Shown here: positions 59,824-64,000 of the stretch, piece by piece
How positions within the stretch are numbered: position 1 is the first letter of the stretch
Layout: the number at the start of each line of letters is the position of its first letter
Assembly: GCF_003672135.1 (NCBI RefSeq)
Contig: NC_039508.1
Span: forward strand, 12,907,945-12,971,944
Origin: Ooceraea biroi
Lineage: Eukaryota; Arthropoda; Insecta; Hymenoptera; Formicidae
Direction: 5' to 3'
Length of the DNA: 64,000 nucleotides
The notes under the pieces: model-generated
What the model was told of the DNA's origin: nothing
The model's input: only the letters and a program-made list of their open reading frames with translations
Databases searched by the model: none
Made by a program: the position numbers and the translations under genes

Positions 59824-60845
59824 TTAGCTGGATGTCGTCCACACTGGTACAATCGGTCTCTTCGCATGATGCAATTTAGTTCTCATGATAGTCTGACCAA
59901 TTTTGTTAATGTTGTCTTGATATTCTGTTCTCCAGGCTGGCATTCGCGTCTGTCTGCTCTCGACAACTTCGCATTTCTTGTCACGTCTCGATCCATTTCT
60001 TCGTTTGTACTCGTATCTTTTGGCGCTCGGTCCGTTATAACTTGCGTTATAATTGCGTCGTGAAGAATGTGGATGATACCGTGGTTGACAGTCGGCTTCT
60101 GTGGTTACCCTTATCGGAATGCAACATTGCACCCGCTGACTATCAACCGTATCAATGGCTGTTGGTTTGGTATATTGCATCATACGTTTAGCTGCTGTAA
60201 AAAAAGTTTTGTTGAGACAGTGAATGCGACACTATCCATTCTGCGGAGACAAGCTGTTGACAAGTGTAACATCTTTGATGTGCACAATATTTTTCTATAT
60301 CTGTCGCACACTTACCAGGATCACTATAATCCACTTGATATGTCGTCTTCATACGATCAGCCTCCACCAGCGCAATTGTCTCATCCGGAAGTGGCTTTGC
60401 TTCATACAGTTCGGGATACCTTACCTCAAGCTTAAAAAATTGTATTTTAAAATTTATTTATTATATATGATGTCCTTTTTTTATTAATTTTTATATCCTC
60501 TTTATGTATTAATTTTATATTAATTTTACAATAATCTTCTAAAACAAATACGTAGGATTCGTAAGGAGAAAGAAGAGAAAATTCTGAAATATATACCCCT
60601 TTTACGCAAGTGCGCGGCTGATCGAATTGCATTGCATACGGAATCTCCGGAATCTTTTTAAACTTGGTGGGATGCAATTTCGAGTCCAGGAGCCGTCCCA
60701 TAGGACCTGTTCGATCCCAGTCGAGGGACTCCCCAAGACTCACGTCCACAAGTGCTTTGAGCACTTGGGGATCACAGGTGCAGCTTTTCGCAGTCATTGG
60801 CAATTGAATCGGCGGCTTCGATTGACATACACGCAATGCACCCAC
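59824..60845 (-). CDS. Uncharacterised protein, possible paralogue of the 223-aa neighbour
   Basis: Minus-strand exons 60,845-60,597, 60,430-60,316 and 60,194-59,824 join in frame to about 244 aa. The true start is unresolved. The first exon is open upstream to about 60,884 without an ATG, so either an upstream exon exists or translation starts at the internal ATG of MTAKSCTCDPQVLKALVD. Features are a Cys-containing N-terminus, LDWDRTGPMGRLLDSKLHP, then TTYQVDYSDP, a basic low-complexity part rich in Arg, Tyr and Asn, and MPAWRTEYQDNINKIGQTIM near the end. It shares motif order with the next minus-strand gene. The stop is 745 bp upstream of that gene's ATG. Function unknown. Confidence 0.65.
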
Positions 60846-61126
60846 AGAAAAGATTTCTGGACTTAATGATATTACTCTTTAATCTATCATAAAATAAGAT
60901 CGCTATAGCGACAATCATATTTATTATTGAAAAGAAGCATATTTTAATCTTGAATAGAAAATTCGAAAATCTAGATTAAAATAATCTTGGTGCTATCTCA
61001 TTAATTTTCTCAGAAGGATTTAGATAAAAATTTGTAGCAAGTTCGAAATATTCTTGATTTAAGAATATTGTGAGATCTAAAAGACATCTTATTCTATTCT
61101 TGTAAGAGAATTTGTAGAATCTGCAC

Positions 61127-61374
61127 AAAACGGCCAATATTTATGTGTTGCAATCGAAAATCGGGAGTGTTTCTGTTATTTACAATGAATAAGTGCAATA
61201 CTCTACAAGAAATATTAAAAGATATGGAAATGTCTTATCTCGAATCTTATTTCTCAAGTAAGTATATTGTATATACTTACTTACATTTCCATATCTTTTA
61301 ATATTTCTTGCATTGTAAATAACAGAAACACTTTCCCGATTTTCGATTGCAACACATAAATATTGACCGTTTTA
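61127..61374. repeat. Palindromic MITE-like element
   Basis: Arms about 61,127-61,225 and 61,280-61,374 are near-perfect inverse copies (aaaacggccaatatttatg and inverse, then gcaatcgaaaatcggga and inverse). A central region of about 50 bp (ttatttctcaag, taagtatattgtatatact) separates them. There are no ORFs and no clear target duplication. It is probably a hairpin MITE. Confidence 0.65.
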
Positions 61375-62519
61375 TCGGAATAAAGGACGCAGAAGCGCCG
61401 AGTCGACGAGCGACTGTGAGAAAATGATGCGTCGACATGGACAAAGCCTACTATAAAGTGGCGCTAATATCAAATTATTCTACATACAAGAATATATAAG
61501 CATAAATTTGTATATGTTACTCTTGTCTCAAGACAGTAAGACAATCTTATTTAATTCGAGAGAGAAGAATAGAAATTACTGATTTAAATTAAAAATTGTT
61601 TTATTTTCATATTTTTTATACTTGTAATACGATTAAATTAGTCAAGAATATTTTTCGTCTTGTTATCAGAAATCCTTTCTGAGGGTGTGTATAAGGATAA
61701 ATGTAGTCTTTTTGATAGGTCGAAGCGTAGTGATTCATCTTAACGATTCAATTCCCGGATAGTGGATAGAGATTTGCGAGAAGGTTTTACGAAGATGTTT
61801 CGGATGGTCTCAAGTCATCGTTGTTACCATTGATCTTTTCAGAGTCATCTGCAATTAAGTGCTATTAATATATAATTAAATTAATTAATGGTTTCCAATA
61901 ATTCTCGCTTACCTGTCAATTTGTCATCCATATTCCGCAGCGACAGACTTTCGCTTTAAATTTCCATTGTACAGTCTCACAATTCTTAGGTGCTATTTTT
62001 ATCAGTTGGCGCCATAGTGATTTACAATTTCGTGTTTACATTTTTACGCTGGAAACTTTCAAACATTTTGGGATGGATTTGACATTGGACCGTAATATGG
62101 ACATGGATCGATACTGATAGTCGATTTTTTCGTAGGAGAAAAAACGTTTTTCACATTTTTCTAGGGATTGTTATGAAATTGCTGATAAGAGAAATCGAGT
62201 GTTACAGCCAAATTTCGAATTCCGTTACATGGCGAATTAATAATAAAACGATTCTCATCGTGGATTATAAGATTGGTAGGATAAATAAGCCTCGTCCAGT
62301 AAATATTCAGATCGAGTATTACTGTTCGCGTTCGCCCGTATTATTACAAACAAAGGCGCAAAGTAGCAACAAAAGATGGCACCGTAGAGTAGAAATTATT
62401 GTGTTTGGCATGATGCCACTCGTGCAAAAACTTATTCATTTTCAAGTTAAACACCATAAACGGCTATTATTAACGAATCGGACGAACGCACGCATTAATT
62501 GTGCTATTTTCGGACTTAA

Positions 62520-62573
<54 letters not shown>
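62520..62573. repeat. (GA)n microsatellite
   Basis: About 25 GA units after gagaaa. In one frame it encodes Glu-Arg repeats, which inflates an otherwise unsupported ORF. Confidence 0.95.
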
Positions 62574-62575
<2 letters not shown>

Positions 62576-64000
62576 TCATTTTAGTCCATTCTAGATTTCT
62601 CGTTTAAATATTCATCTGACTAATTATACGTTAGCAGTGAGTGTTGTACGAAGACGATTTACATTATATATGATAATCGCCACCAGGGGATAATAGTTGG
62701 ATAATAATTTAGATAATAATTGGACTGGACATTTAATTTAAAGAGCGATTAAAAAGCAAGAACTACTCATTCGAATTTTTAATCGTGCGATGTTTCTTCT
62801 CCTTTTTTCATCGATTTTATCTCTTACGATAAATATAATTTATTGATAATTTATTGTCAAGTTTGATTTGAGTAACTGCGATCGTTATTGGACAATTGTC
62901 TTCAAATATTCTCTCGTGAGTGTTAAAATTTGTTCATGTTGTACAGAGCAAGACTTTACGGCTTTCCACTCGCATCTCACATTTTATCTTTATGAATCCG
63001 TTCCACGACTGCTCACAAAAGCGAAAGGAAAAGCATTTCAACAAATGGAACAAATGGTCAAAACTTTTTAATGATTATACCGTGGCGGATTAGTAGTTTC
63101 GGTTTCGACATCATTCTAATTTTATGAACTGTCCAAATTTACCCACCGTGAAACTCGGATCGTTTTTTAAGAGTCTTGTAAACTTCAAAATAGACGGACT
63201 TCGCGTGTCTTCTCCCATAGAATTTGCTACAATTTTTATGCGGTGCTTCCGAGTTCTTGCTAATCTTCCGGTGAGTCAAAAAACGCGAGTTTTTTTCACA
63301 ACGGATTTATAATCAGCACGACAATGAAAGCCGCACACGACATTTCCATCAGCGCTGCTCGCTTGCGAGATCGCGAAACACCGTTGGTTTAGAGTTTCTA
63401 AAAAATTCTAGTCCAGCTTTCCAGTCGTGCCAAGACAGTCCTATGAGACCTTTTGATGTACCGCAAGGGTTTCTGATAAGCTACTGACGATAGCAATAGC
63501 ATGGCGAAATTAAGGGCGGTCACGGACGGCAGGACGAAGACGAGAAAGAGGAGGAGAGCTAGCAGTGTGGTCCGATTTAGTCGGTATAAATCATCGCCGC
63601 ACGCCTCGCCTGCTCTCGTCAACTGGCACTCGTTTTCGGCTGCGATGGAAGGAAAGCTCGAAAACGGACTGTACCACGATGGTCGCTCTAAAGATATCGC
63701 TGCGTCCACGTCGCCAGGAATAGAACCGTGACGTCGTCGCCGAGCGTCGACGGAGTCGTCGTGCACACATCGGCGGCTCCACGACGTGTATACGGCTGAT
63801 GGGATCCGCCACCTTCACGTGCCGCGACGCCTCGATCCTCTCGAACGATGCTGCATCGGGACCGACGTGCTTGTCCCTTCTTCCGCAAATTACAAGCTCG
63901 ATTCTCTGTAATGTGACGCAAAATCGTGGAACTCAAAGCGGAATCGAGTATCATGATAAATCATAGTATGGAGGTTTGCAGCTTGGAAGAAGAAAAGCGA

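Larger units (their letters stand above)
60867..64000. other. 3' end of window, no supported gene
   Basis: Contains a palindrome (61,127-61,374), a GA microsatellite (62,520-62,573) and a GC-rich patch (63,400-63,900). ORFs at 62,173-62,607 (runs into the GA repeat) and 63,501-63,731 are not recognisable. A minus-strand frame at 63,766-63,398 contains a hydrophobic segment (LLALLLFLVFVLPSV) and could be part of an exon of a gene beyond the window, but it has no ATG at its start. Confidence 0.4.

Noticed and set aside
62173..62607. Plus-strand ORF of 144 codons
   Set aside because: A third of its length is the GA microsatellite and the rest has no recognisable domain.
63398..63766. Minus-strand ORF with a hydrophobic segment
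   Set aside because: It starts with a non-ATG codon, overlaps a plus-strand ORF in GC-rich DNA and lacks visible splice sites; it might be a partial exon but cannot be supported.

Overview
This is eukaryotic, insect-type DNA. It has AT-rich intergenic sequence, GT-AG introns of about 80 to 500 bp, CpG-rich and GA-rich islands, a mariner transposon and several TTAA-flanked MITEs. The gene complement and intron style suggest a hymenopteran, probably an ant; that is inference and I cannot name the species.

Layout. (1) Bases 1-26,291 carry no protein gene I can support. They begin with a degenerate tandem array of about 265 bp units split by a palindromic TTAA MITE (family B), then a second MITE family (A) abutting a second B copy. 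A 693-bp Transib-like element lies at 10,985. Scattered GA-rich or CpG-rich islands build up to a large GC-rich block (22.6-26.3 kb) upstream of Polycomb. (2) Polycomb (Pc, + strand, 26,292-34,828) has a 6.5-kb first intron. That intron holds a TTAA-flanked element whose left end is amplified into fourteen 173-bp tandem units, plus a decayed mariner. (3) After a long 3' region and an inverted second A copy come a CENP-M homologue (38,478-39,614) and, 155 bp later on the same strand, an intronless EED/extra sex combs gene (39,770-41,056). A PRC1 gene and a PRC2 gene are therefore 5 kb apart. (4) Two hairpins precede an IKK-beta gene (42,556-45,591). (5) On the minus strand lie a three-exon gene for a 77-aa secreted peptide I do not recognise (45,800-46,568) and SEC63 (47,121-51,672). 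SEC63 is head-to-head with UVRAG (+ strand, 52,730-56,149). (6) Two minus-strand genes at 58.0-60.8 kb encode short proteins that share motifs and may be related. The last 3 kb holds a palindrome, a GA microsatellite and a GC-rich patch, with no gene I can support.

The genes serve separate jobs: H3K27me3 reading and writing (Pc, EED), the kinetochore (CENP-M), NF-kB signalling (IKK-beta), ER translocation (SEC63) and autophagy/endosomal traffic (UVRAG). The most unusual items are the MITE-end satellite inside Pc, the Transib-like element with V(D)J-signal-like ends, the Pc/CENP-M/EED linkage with a possible bicistronic arrangement, the secreted-peptide gene, and the paired hairpins. All exon boundaries were read by eye from splice consensus and reading-frame continuity; none is supported by transcript data here.
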